Positions 12,016-23,200 of a stretch of DNA of 64,000 nt are shown here, piece by piece. The notes beneath the pieces were generated by a model. That model was given only the letters and a program-made list of their open reading frames with translations, did not search any database and had not been told where the DNA came from. The translations under genes and the position numbers were made by a program. Origin of the DNA: Sceloporus undulatus (Eukaryota > Chordata > Lepidosauria > Squamata > Phrynosomatidae); assembly GCF_019175285.1 (NCBI RefSeq), contig NC_056527.1, positions 120,553,273 to 120,617,272 of the forward strand. The letters are read 5' to 3'. Positions within the stretch are counted from its first letter, which is position 1. Every line of letters starts with the position of its first letter.

Positions 12016-12887
12016 GCCAGAATATCTTGAAAGCTGCCATGCTTCTCTTGCCTTGCGCCCCAGTCGCAAAGCACATTAAACCACGCAGCAAGGACTCCTA
12101 GGACCAGCTTCGATGTGGTATTTATTTCAGATTTTAAAACTGGCTGTCTTCACTATATTTGTTAATTATTTTCTTCCAAGAATGATGGTATTGATAGCAG
12201 GAACTCCTTTCTGTAACTGATCCTAAAACCAGGAAGAACAGGAGGGGGGAACATTGTACGAGGTCCTCATGGGCTTTTCCTGCTGTTTTTAAGATTCAGA
12301 AGTGAGTTATGGCACACATTAACATTATGGATGAAACGCAACACATATTTCTGTTGCTTTTGTTGCTAAGCTTTTATGATAATTGGGATCACAAAGGGAA
12401 TTAATTGTAGATCAACAGATACAGAAGTTACTAAGAGAAAGTACAGCTCACGAGTGCCTTTCTTGTCATAAAGTGGTTTTGAACCAGCTGTTCTGTATGG
12501 TCTGTTTTTATACGTTTAAACAATCCATTTAGGTTTTATGAGCTGGGATGGCCGTTCCCTTGTGTTGTGCCAATGGTAATGTGCCATCTGTTTTGATTGA
12601 TTGCTCTTTGTCTCCTGAAAGAGTGAAAAGGGTGTGCCTTGTTGACCAAAAGTGTTACATTCGCTGAGAAATGAAAATGCCGCTTGAAAAATCCCCTGTG
12701 TCTAATTTTGCTACAGCTCTCTAGTTCCAACAAAATGGGCCATTGCTGTACATTGCTATTAAATGGAAGATATGTAACCAAAAGTCATTGTTTTCAAGAA
12801 AACAAGTACCCTTTTTAAAAGATTGATGCACATTTTTAATACCAGGCTTTTGAAAAGCCTAGAATTGCTTAGATGAAATTCATTAGT

Positions 12888-13053
12888 ACAGTTGCCTTTC
12901 CGTTTTCGCAGACTTGGAATCCGCGTTCCTCGCCCGTTTGCTGGTGGCGAATGGAGGGGGACAAAATGAGGCTTGGCTATTGGCCATTTTTAGTTTTAGG
13001 CAGGGGGGGGGGGCAGAACGGATCCCCTGTGAAAATGGATGGGCGGCTGTATA
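12888..13053. mobile_element. Tigger/mariner-like MITE
   Basis: Starts CAGTTGCCTTTCCGTTTTCG and ends near GGATCCCCTGTGAAAATGGA, with inverted-repeat ends like those of the copy at 32,442-32,625. No transposase. Confidence 0.5.
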
Positions 13054-13792
13054 TGCTTGTTTTTTCCTCTTTCGCTGAGTGTAGTTTCCTTCAGTTAAGC
13101 ACAACCAGACAAGGATGAGAAAGCAGAGGCCTTGAAATGTGGTCTTTTGCCATTAATACTCTCAACTCTCAACAAAGTCCCTCTCCCATGCTAAAGGATA
13201 CCAGAAGCATCTCCAGGGCTGAGGAGGACTGGGAAATCCCTCCATTATTACCTCTGATCAGTGGTCAGGCATGGACAGGATTTGTCCCTGCCCTGCTTTG
13301 ACTTGGAGGGAGCATGGGGCAGGCAAAGTTCCCTCCTGGCAGGGGCTTCAGGCAGGGGGAAGTCTCTTCGGGATGGAGGTCTCTCTCCCTTGGAATCTGG
13401 GGTCCGTCTGCTGAGTCATAAATGTGGTGCTGGGGCTGTTGAGGGTAAAGGGGGAAGACGCAATATGACTTGGAAGGGCTAGGCCCCTCATCGGAACAAA
13501 ATGGAATGGCTACCGTTCTAACAGAATAAATGCTGCCACCTTGTGCGTTAATGTTATTAAAGCATCGCATATGGCCCTTGGCTGGCTTCCGTTGAGTCAC
13601 CTGTCAGAGAAAAGTAAAGAGCACCCTGAATATAATGGAACAATTGCTTTTTGTGGAAACAGTAGGATTTTCTCTGTTCAAATTCATGTACTGCTTAATC
13701 AGAATAGCTTGGGATAGGTAACAGCTATTTCCTTATTAGACCAACTAAGCTTGGCTCTTGAAAGAGTTCCATTCTGATGGGCGCCCCTTAAT

Positions 13793-13825
13793 CATCATCA
13801 TCATCATCATTTATTTATTTATATC
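13793..13825. repeat. (ATC)n microsatellite
   Basis: ATC units followed by TTTATTTA units. Confidence 0.85.
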
Positions 13826-14087
13826 CTGCCTCTCCCTATGGATCGACAGCAGCGGTACCATGAACACTCAGAAAGACCAGCTGCTTTACTTTGCATGTAA
13901 GCCATGTGGAAATGCAATGCAAATACTGACTTGCGGCTAGTGTTTGCAATGGTGAATGCAGGATGGGGCCATCGGCTTACTTTGTCTGTTCTTGTATGTC
14001 TCTCACTTGGGCTTCCTTTCTGGACCTTTCCTCCTCTGGAGTACTGAGAATATGGAGGTATCTTGAAACATGCAGGAGTCCAAGGTC

Positions 14088-14450
14088 CAAAACACATTGC
14101 AGAAATAATCCAGTTTGAGACCACTTTGACTGCTCTGGCTCAACGCTAGGGAATTCTGCAAATAGAATCATAGAGTTGGAAGAGACCACAAGAAGGGCCC
14201 TGATCCAGTCCAACCCCCTTCTTCTGCCATGCAGGAACTCTCAGTCAAAGCATCCCCATTGACAGATGGCCATCCAGCCTCTGCTTAAAGACCGCCAAGG
14301 AAGGAGACTCCGCTACACTTGTGGCACCAGAGATCTCTGATAGAAAAGACTATATGTCTCCCAGAACCAGAGTTCCCAGAATTCCCTAGCATTGAGCCAG
14401 GGTAGTTAAAGCAGTCTGAAACTGGATTATTTCTGCAGTGTGTCTTGCAC
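14088..14450. mobile_element. Foldback MITE, family 1, split by a CR1 fragment
   Basis: The left arm (GCAGAAATAATCCAGTTTGA) ends at about 14,160. The right arm (AAACTGGATTATTTCTGCAG) resumes at about 14,318. The 160 bp between is an antisense CR1 3' end, so the CR1 inserted into an existing MITE. Confidence 0.75.
14162..14316 (-). mobile_element. CR1 LINE 3' end, inserted in a MITE
   Basis: Begins AATCATAGAGTTGGAAGAGA (the reverse of the CR1 tail) and continues with CCAGTCCAACCCC and CTTCTGCCATGCAGGAACTC. Confidence 0.8.
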
Positions 14451-15507
14451 CTTAGAGAAGCAGAAGCCTCCTGCTCTGTTTGCCTTCTGGTAAAACGTTG
14501 ACAAGGGAAATGACTGGCAGTCAGCCCAGGTTTAGCAGGAACTGTATGACTTGGAAAGGTCAAATTTTTCTGCAACGATTGAGTCTGCGAAGGGGAAAAC
14601 CTTGAGGTTGGATCAGGGACGGAGCTGGGAGGGAGAACAAAACCAGGGCATTGTTTCCTCCCAAGGATTCTGCCCCATCCATGAGATTTCCCTTCAGTTC
14701 CCACATTTGTAGCCTTGCAGAGAAGAAGATACTGAAAATGGCCCAAAGCCAGAGCTCTGCTCTTCTCTCTGCTGTGCTTGTCTTCCCTGGATCACTTTGC
14801 TGGTCCCTTTTCTGCCCAGATTGCATTTCCACTCGTTTGACTCAAGCTTTAACACCAGAAATCTTGGGGCAGGATTCTAATGGGGGCAAATATGCTCATA
14901 AGTGTGAGAAGTCTGGACTCAAACCGTTGGGTTTCCAAAGGCTGGGGATTGAGAGCTGCGCTCTTGGCTTGTTTTGAAGCACAGAGTCCTTGTTTTCTTC
15001 CTGGAATCTAGATTTTCTGCTTGGAGAACATCGTCTCCCTTTTCCTCCAGCGAGTATCCACTTTGTATGGCGCCCCATGCGGAAGATATCTCCCCTATCT
15101 CTTTTGCAAATGCTGGCCTTATTTAGCGTTGGATACTTTGTGGAGCCTACTAGCAGGAGCTGCGTTACTTATGGTGCTTGTGTGTTAACTGGCTTCTCCT
15201 TGGAGCCCTCCCTTCCAGCCTTGTGAGATAAAGAGCCATTCCAGGGCAGCTCCCACAGGCCAGCCTTCCCTTCCCTTTCCAAGGGCAAACTGCCTTCACA
15301 AGTTCTATGGATTCTCTTCCAATGGCTGTCCTTTCTGCACTACAATTCCCAGAATCCCCACTCTTGAAGTTTGGGCTGATTTGAGTCTTCTTGTTGTTGT
15401 TGTTTTTAAATGGAAGTTTTCCAAGTTCCTCTTAAAAAGGATAAGAGGTTGATGGTGGCATTGAGGCTTTTGGTGTCGAGCCTTTCTGGTTGGTCTGGGA
15501 GTTTGCA

Positions 15508-15641
15508 GTCATAGAATCATAGCGTTGGAAGAGACCGCAAGAAGGGCCCTGATCCAGTCCAGCCCCATTCTTCTGCCATGCAGGAACTCTCCATCAAAGC
15601 ATCCCCATTGACAGACGGCCATCCAGCCTCTGCTTAAAGTT
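15508..15641 (-). mobile_element. CR1 LINE 3' end
   Basis: Same CR1 3' segment as at 14,162, starting AGAATCATAGCGTTGGAAGA; 5'-truncated. Confidence 0.75.
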
Positions 15642-16261
15642 GAAGGCGCACAACACACAGAGTCTCATAAAACAGCTGTAAGGAGCCCTGAATGGGAATC
15701 CTGCCACTGAGCAGCTTGGAAAGAGGACTGCAGGCCTGCTTCCTGAACAGATGGGTCTTTAATCAGGGTTGTGTGATGGAGATGAAGGCAGCAGCAAAAG
15801 CCCCAGGATCCAAACAGCCTTTTCCTTCCCTGTCGCACTTCCTTCAGGGACGGCCATCTTGCCTAGCGGTTTGAGCGTTGGACTGTGACTCCACGCAAAA
15901 CCCGCCATTAAAGCAGTCGCAAAGAAGCCTCGAGGCGCATCTTTTTACCTTCAGGATTTCAGCGGCAGTGCATCTCTGACATGGTTTTATTTGCGCAATT
16001 GCGTGTGATAACCATTGGCGCAATTGCCCGCCATTTTCGCTTTATCTGCAGGAAGTTTTAAATGCACTTTAATCTCCCTTTAATGCCAAAACCAGCCCCA
16101 GAGGGACAAACTGCTTCCAAGTCTGGTGTTTGCTTCTCCACATTCTGTGGCCTTTTAAGAGTAATAACAAGAATTGAACCATGTCCTGTATTGCTATGTA
16201 CTGTACTGTATATGTATTATCCTACTTGAGAGTATGTATTTCCATCCATGATGAAGCCAAG

Positions 16262-16475
16262 CCCTCCCTCCAGTCCCTCTGCCTTGGTCCAGGCCTCGGA
16301 GGTAGAGAGGAACTGCTGGACCTCTGACCCTTTCCCTCCACCACTCCCTTCTTCTCCTTCTGTGTCATGTCTTTTTAGATTGTAAGCCCCAGGGCAGGGA
16401 ACCGTCTGACTAAAAAGATGGCATCTACAGCGCTGTGTAAATTTACAGCGCTTCATAAATAAAGGTTAATAATAA
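16262..16475 (+). mobile_element. L2-like short repeat with ATA-rich tail
   Basis: Shares a long stretch with 63,186-63,410: TTAGATTGTAAGC, GGCAGGGAACCGTCT, CTGTGTAAATTTACAGCGCT, then AAATAAAG and an AATAATA tail. Two copies in one window make it a dispersed family. The tail form suggests mobilisation by an L2-type LINE. Confidence 0.6.
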
Positions 16476-16872
16476 TAATATAACAACAATAATTATTTAT
16501 ATCCTGCTCTTGCCTCCAACATAGGTTTCTCTCTCTGTCTCTTTGGACTACAAATCCCCAAATCCCCAGCCAACCAATTTCCAAGCAGCTGGTGCTGAGG
16601 CATTCTGGGAGTTGTAGTCCAAAAATAAAGGGAACTTCCCCCATCTTGGGCCCTTCTCCCTTTGCCCAGGCAGCAAAACCCCATTATAAAATGCATTAGG
16701 AAAACACATATTTAAAAATGTCGACAACATCCAAAACGAAACAAGTGATAAGAAATATTTTATTGTTGTTGTTGTTATTGATTGCACAAAATACATTTAA
16801 AATGCGTTCTCTGAAAAAAAAGACCTGCATGGCCTTCCAGCCGGGCAAGCCCCGCCCCTTCCCCTCATTTGG

Positions 16873-17211
16873 CCAATGAGCGCGTCCTCCCTTGCCCGCC
16901 TCGACCAATCAGAGCCTAGGAAGGTTGGGCTTCCAGACCCACGCTCCATTTCCTCTCCTTCGTTCGCTCATTCTGCTCTTGCGTCAGCCGCTTTTACGTC
17001 AGAACTGGAGTCTGACGTCATTGGCTCCTCCCTGCAGGCTATCAGCCAATCAGGACAGCGACCGTGAGCGTTCTGTCGCATCGCAGCCTATGGGCGCCGC
17101 TGCCGGCCGGAAAAGGGCGGGGCGAATCCGTCCGAGGCTTTATAAGGCGAGGCCCGTTCCGCCGGCCGGCCAGTCTTGGGTGCCGCTCGGGGGCGGGAGG
17201 TGCTCGTCGCC
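16873..17211 (+). promoter_or_regulatory. MTHFD2 promoter
   Basis: CCAAT boxes lie at 16,873, 16,905 and 17,046, with an inverted one (ATTGG) at 17,020. A perfect CRE (TGACGTCA) is at 17,013-17,020, overlapping the inverted CCAAT, and a half-match TTACGTCA is at 16,994. An Sp1-type GGGCGG is at 17,115 and a TATA-like TATAAGG is at 17,141-17,147, about 65 bp before the start codon. MTHFD2 in mammals is a known ATF4 target; the CREs suit ATF/CREB factors, but I see no textbook CHOP-ATF composite site. Confidence 0.75.
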
Positions 17212-20200
17212 ATGGCGACCGCGGGGCTCTCTCTCACGCGCTCCTTAGGCCAGGCCTGCGCCTCCTGTTGCCGCCGGCAGCAGCTCCTCCTTCCTCCCAA
17301 AGGGGCCAGGCGCCTACACCTCACCGGAGCCAGGTAGGTCAGGAAGAGAAACACCAATGAGAAAGATAAGGGTCTGTGGAGCCTCCCTGGGCAGGAGCAG
17401 TCTACCTGAAGAGGAGGAGGATGTATTATTATTATTTCCCCCCTCAGGTAGACTGCGCCTGGCCAGGGAGGGTCCACAGACCATCATCATCATCCTATGG
17501 CAACAGAACGAGCACAATATTGTTATTGTAGTCATTATTATCATCTGCTGCTGCCGCCATAGGACAATGATGAGAGGCGGTGGAGCCTCCCTGGCCAAGT
17601 GCACTCTACCTGAACGGAAGGAAGGAAGAATAAAAATAATACCTTCTCCTTCCCTCCCTTCAGGTAGACTCCAACGCCCTTCATCATCATCAGCAGCAGC
17701 AGCATCTTATGAAAGCAGCAGCAGGAGATAATAATAATGATCTTTGCTGCTGCTTCTCCAGGAGGAGGAGGAGGAGGGTCGGTGGGTCTTCCCTGGCCAG
17801 GCGCAGTCTACCTGAAGGAAGGGACTGATATGATGACAATGATAACAATACTGGTTACAATGACAATGCCTTGCTGCTGCCGCTGCGCCCCCAGCGGCGT
17901 CCTCTGGAACTGCATCTGATGAAATCCCAGGCGCTCCTTGCGAGAGGCTCCTGACTCCGCTTTGGGACCGCTCTCAGTGCCCTGGCTCAATGATGCTGGG
18001 GATTCTGGGAACTGTGGTTTTGGGAGGCATTTAGCTGACAGAGACTTCTGGTGCCATAAGGAACTACATTCCCCGGGATTCCCTAGCAATGGGCCAGGTC
18101 TCAAAGAGGACTATTTCTGCAGTGTGGCTTTGGACAAGCAGTTAGAAAGGGAATGCACTGTAATTCTCTAATAGACTGATGTGTTCATTTTTACGCCGCC
18201 TTTCTCCCCCAAAAAGGTGGATCACAAAATGACAAGAGAGCTCTCCATCTGTCAATGGGGATGCTTTGATGGAGAGTTCCTGCATGGCCCAATGGGGTTG
18301 GACTGGATCAGGGCCCTTCTTGGGGTCTCTTCCAACTCTGTGATTCTATGAAAAGCTTTTCCAATTGAGTTGCAGGTCTTTGGGCGCCTTGTGATGAATT
18401 TGTGGGTGCCCCAGCACCCTTTTCTGGAGGGTGAAAAGGGGACCCTCGGAGTGGGAGCTGGGGCTAAACAGCGGGAGGGTCCTCCCTTTATCTTTCTCTG
18501 CTTCTTGTCTAATCGCTGGACAAAACCCGATGTGCAGCTTCGAAAACGCTGTTCCTGCTGTGCAAAAAAAGACAATTCTCAAAGCCTTTGGGGAACGCTG
18601 GGCAGAATCACCTTTGGACATCAGTGCGCCGGGTGTGGCCCTCCAGATGTTGCACGGCTGGAGGAGGGCCACGCTCTCCACATCCCCTTTTCTGCTCAGG
18701 GAATGGGACTTGTCCTTTCTGAGGACACAGCAAGCTCTGCGAATACGCTTCTTTTTCGGGATCAAGAGATCTGGTTTCCATGCGATGTGTTAATCCAGGA
18801 ATGCATTCATAGAGCCGCTGCAGCAGTTTGGGCCGCATTCTTCTCTGTCAAGTTTAAAGGGCATCTGTGTGTTTCAAAAAGCACACAACAAGTGTGTCCC
18901 CAGCGCTCTCTAGCGCATGCTTCTAGATCATGGAGTGTGGCCCTCCAGATGTTGATGGACTCTGCAGGAATGCTAGGAATTGCAGTCCAACAATATCCGG
19001 AAGACTGTGTTTTGCATCCCTGTCCTAGACCCATGAATACCTTCAACCTATAAGCCAAAACTCCAATGCAAAACCAGGGGTGTGTGTGTTATTTCCCAAT
19101 AGCAACAGCAAGTACATTTCTACATTGCGTATCAGTGCACTTAAGCACTCCCTAAGCCATTTACAAAGTGTAAGCTATAACTGCCCCCAACAAGTTGGGG
19201 ACTCATTTAGGGTTAGGGGCTGGAATTGAACTCAGAACTTTGTGGTTTGTGAGTGAATGGCTGCAGTACAGGCCTTTAACCACTGCACCACCAGGCTTTT
19301 GATGCTCTCCAGCTGTCAAAGTGTGAAATGGCTCTTTTGGGGAGCACTGTTTGGATCCTCCAAAAATAATGGTGCTTTCAAACATTGGCCAACGTTTGTT
19401 AATATAAAATCATCCTTAGAAGGAAAAATACATTGGTTTTTGTGGAGCCAGCTCAATCCAAGTGTATTCGCATGAGTCAATGTAGGTCTTTCCACTCGTT
19501 GAGATCATTTTGCTGCCTGTGGATTCGGTCTCTCCTCCTCTTCCTTGATGTCAGATATTCTTGATGTGTTTCTGGGTCCCTTCCTTCCTTTGTTCAGAGA
19601 TCGTCTGGCCTTTGGCTTTGTGGAGCGGTTGCATAATCCCTCGCGGAAGCCAGTTATCTTTCTGGTTGGAAGTTTTTAGTGTCCCTGGGATTCATGCTCC
19701 GTTGTGCCAGTAGTGGAGCACATGCTTTGCGTAGCTTTTCTCTCCCAGTCTTTCCCTCTGGAGGGGAGCAGCCTCCTCCTCATCTGGGCCTGGGGAGGCG
19801 TGGGAGAAGCAGGAGACGCTCAGGGGAACATGGGGGGCTTCAATCTGTTGTATCAGTTAGGTTCCACTTGCTGTGGGCAAGGCACTCTTTTAAAGAACTT
19901 CCCAACTCAAGCGTTCCTTTCTTTGCAGGAATGAAGCGGTGGTCATTTCTGGGCGGAAGCTGGCGCGGCAGATCAGGCAAGAAGCCCGTCACGAAGTGGA
20001 GCAGTGGGTCGCGGCTGGGAACAAAAGGCCCCACCTCAGTGTGGTCCTAGTTGGCGAAAATCCTGCAAGTCACTCCTATGTACTGAACAAAACCAAAGCG
20101 GCAGCTGATGTAGGTATGTCACATAAGAATGGAAAGGGACTGGAAGGAGGTTGTTGTTTTGGGCCTTCAGGCAATGGGCAACCTGCTTCTGCCACCTGCT

Positions 20201-23200
20201 GTGCCCCCAGTTAATGTTCCTGTAGACAAGATGGTGCCAAGTGGGCTCCGTTGGCCAAGATGGTGCCAAGCTATGCCCCCAAGTTGTGGCCCTGTGTATT
20301 TCTTGCTTCTGGACACCAAGCTGTGCCCCTTTTGCCAGGGCTTGCCAGTCAAGGCTGCCTTTGGGGCATCTCACCCCATTTCCTTGCTCAGGTTTCTCAC
20401 GCATTGCCTCACTTCTCCCATTTCATCAGTGCATTGCTACTCTCCTAATAATGCACAGAGGTGTTTATGATATTGCTCTTTTTCCTGCCTGCTGTATGCG
20501 CTTCCTCTTTTCCTGCCAGGCGAAATAGGGGAGAGGGAGTGGCAGCCAAATTTCCCATAGGAAGGGAGTTCTGTAATTTGGGAGTGGACCCCAAGGAGGT
20601 GCTTTCCTGCGTCCTCAGGAAGCACACCTGTGATAGTGGTGGCAGGATGGCGAGAAAGCGCTCCCCAAAGATCTTAAAAATCAGGCAGGCTATGAGATAG
20701 GAGACGTAAGCTGAAAAATCATCATGAGATCTGGCTTGTTAGCACTCCTTGTTACTGGTTTAAGGGAGGTCTAGAATCTGCAAACCAGATGCTTCTGGGC
20801 AGCTACCAGGACCCATGAGGCGGCACACTGGGCGTTTTTGCACCATGTAGTTGTTTTGCTGTGTGCCTCTTTTGTTTTGCAGAGGCAAAATGCAAAGAGA
20901 GATCCCAGAGATGGCAGCTGGTAACACTTGTGGGAGCTCTTGAAGCTTTCATTTCAGTGATCAGATTGCTGTTACTGGACCTTGGCTCCTTCTCAGCTCA
21001 GCTTGTCAGTAGTGGGCCTCATGCGTCCTAAAGAATGTACACAATCCATTTTGCACCGTTAAGCAATTCCAGCGTTTGCGGCTTCATTTAGCCAATGCTT
21101 GTGAGTTTTTGCACAGTTTTCAGGCTTTCTCAGTACCTGGTTTTGGAAAAGTGTCCGCTGGAAATGAAATGCATAGGCCCAGTGCCTGTTCAGGAAAATA
21201 TTCTGGTTTACAGAATGATTCTTGCAGACCGTCAAAAAGTGGAAAGGCCCAGTTGTTTCAGGCTTAAATGGGAGATTGCCCCTTACTTCTGTTTCTTTAG
21301 CTTTTAACTAAATGTAGACCGTTTTCCCTAAAACACTTCAGTGCTGTACCAACTGATCTTTCTTTTAAAAAACCAATTGTCCCCCCCCCCCTTCCCCAGA
21401 TCTGTAACTTCAAGATACTTGCTCTCTTTCCATTTTGCATGTATCCTGGTGGAAGGTGGTGGTTCCCCCTTCCCTCTCCATTTTTCTGAACATTTCCCCC
21501 ACTTACTACTTGCAAGTTGTTCCAGGCAGAGGATGTTGTGTGCTGCCAGCATTGCTCTCTTTTTGACCCTCCTGTTCTCTTCTTGGTTGTCACAGGGATC
21601 AGCAGTGAAACGATCCTCAAGCCGGCTTCCGTCACTGAGGAGGAGCTCCTTGATTTAATCACCAAACTCAACCGTGACTCCAACGTAGACGGCCTTCTTG
21701 TGCAGCTCCCTTTGCCCGGTAAGAGTGGGCCTTCGGGAGGAGCTCTGTGGGTCTGCGGAGACTCTGAAATCTGGGGGGAAGGAATTCTAGGGCTGTGTTC
21801 TTCTCTAGGTTCCCTCTCCAAGACCTCCTTTGGGGAAAGGATTTCACACATTCCCAGGGGTGAGAACTGTGCAGTCCTGCAGTTGTTCTTGGACTGCAGC
21901 TCCCAGAATGCCTTACTGTGAGGGCTGCTGGCTCCTGGGATTTGCAGTTGGACAATATCTGGGGCTACATGATTCCCCCCCTTCCACCCCCATTATGCAA
22001 TGAAAGAACTCACATCTCTTAAGAAGTTAGTCTATCCACAAATGAATGTACACCTTAGTCTGTGATTTGGCAGTCTTATCTATATTGTTGGTATTAAGGT
22101 GCTGGACCCCTTTGGCAATGCATTTCAATATTATCTCGTTTCTATGCCCATGTGGTCCAGACGTTTGCCCCTTTCTGTACATGCAGAACAGTTGTTCCTG
22201 CAGTTCTGTGCCTGTGATCCCAAGCGCTAAAAGTCCCCTTCCCCCACAGAACATATTGATGAGCGAAAGGTCTGCAATGCTGTGAACCCCGAAAAAGACG
22301 TGGACGGCTTCCATGTGGTGAATGTGGGCCGGATGTGCCTGGACCAATACTCCATGCTGCCAGCCACACCGTGGGGCGTGTGGGAGATCATCAAGAGGAC
22401 AGGTAGGCAGTGTTGGCAAAGACCGCCTATTTCCAAGGTTGTTTGAAAGTGCACAGAGCCTCACTGTTTGTACGTCTGCTTGTGTGTCCACCGTGTTGCA
22501 GGAATCCCCACCCTGGGCAAGAACGTGGTTGTGGCCGGCCGTTCGAAGAATGTCGGGATGCCCATTGCTATGCTCCTTCATACTGATGGCAGGCACGAAC
22601 GTCCCGGAGGTAAGTCAGGTCTTGGTCCTAAGGAGGTCTGCTTGGAAAAACCAGATTCATCTTCCCTTGTGTTATGTGCTGCAGAAAACTCTGCAAGCAC
22701 ATTGTATCTGTGTAACTTTTATTCCCAATAGTTGGGTGCTTGAGGTCTTCATTACGTTTCCTCTAGTTACTCCAAGTTTCGTACTGGGCTCTCAGGTTGT
22801 GGTTGTTCCACTGTTTAGAAGTTCCACTGCCTAGAAGCTACTGCTTTTGAAAGTGGCATGTGAGCCACACTTGTCCTTCGCATAGCAAAAGCATAGTTAA
22901 GGTGTTCATCATGTGCCTTTTCCTAGGATGCTGAGAGACCTCATTGGACCCCTCAGTGGTAACTTGAACAGTGAGGATACCTAGACCCCCTTCCATTGAT
23001 CTGGGCAGGTGGTAGATGGCGGGGGGAATTTTCTGCCTGATTTAGCATCAGGGCAGAGCCTCTTCTGCTTTCGCTGCACCTTAAATGACCAGCCTGTCTC
23101 CCTCCTTCCTAGTTTGGTGTGGATGACCTTTTCCATGGTCATTACTTTAGGCCTGGGTGGGCAGGCGGATTCTGAGATCTATGTTGTGCCACCTGGTTCC

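Larger units (their letters stand above)
12016..16870. other. Intergenic stretch between BOLA3 and MTHFD2
   Basis: I see no coding exon of any recognisable family on either strand. In mammals MOB1A lies between BOLA3 and MTHFD2; no MOB1-like reading frame is present here. The stretch holds a Tigger-like MITE, nested MITE/CR1 copies, a microsatellite and an L2-like repeat, listed separately. Confidence 0.6.

Noticed and set aside
12016-16870. MOB1A, expected from mammalian order
   Set aside because: None of the conserved MOB1 segments is encoded on either strand.
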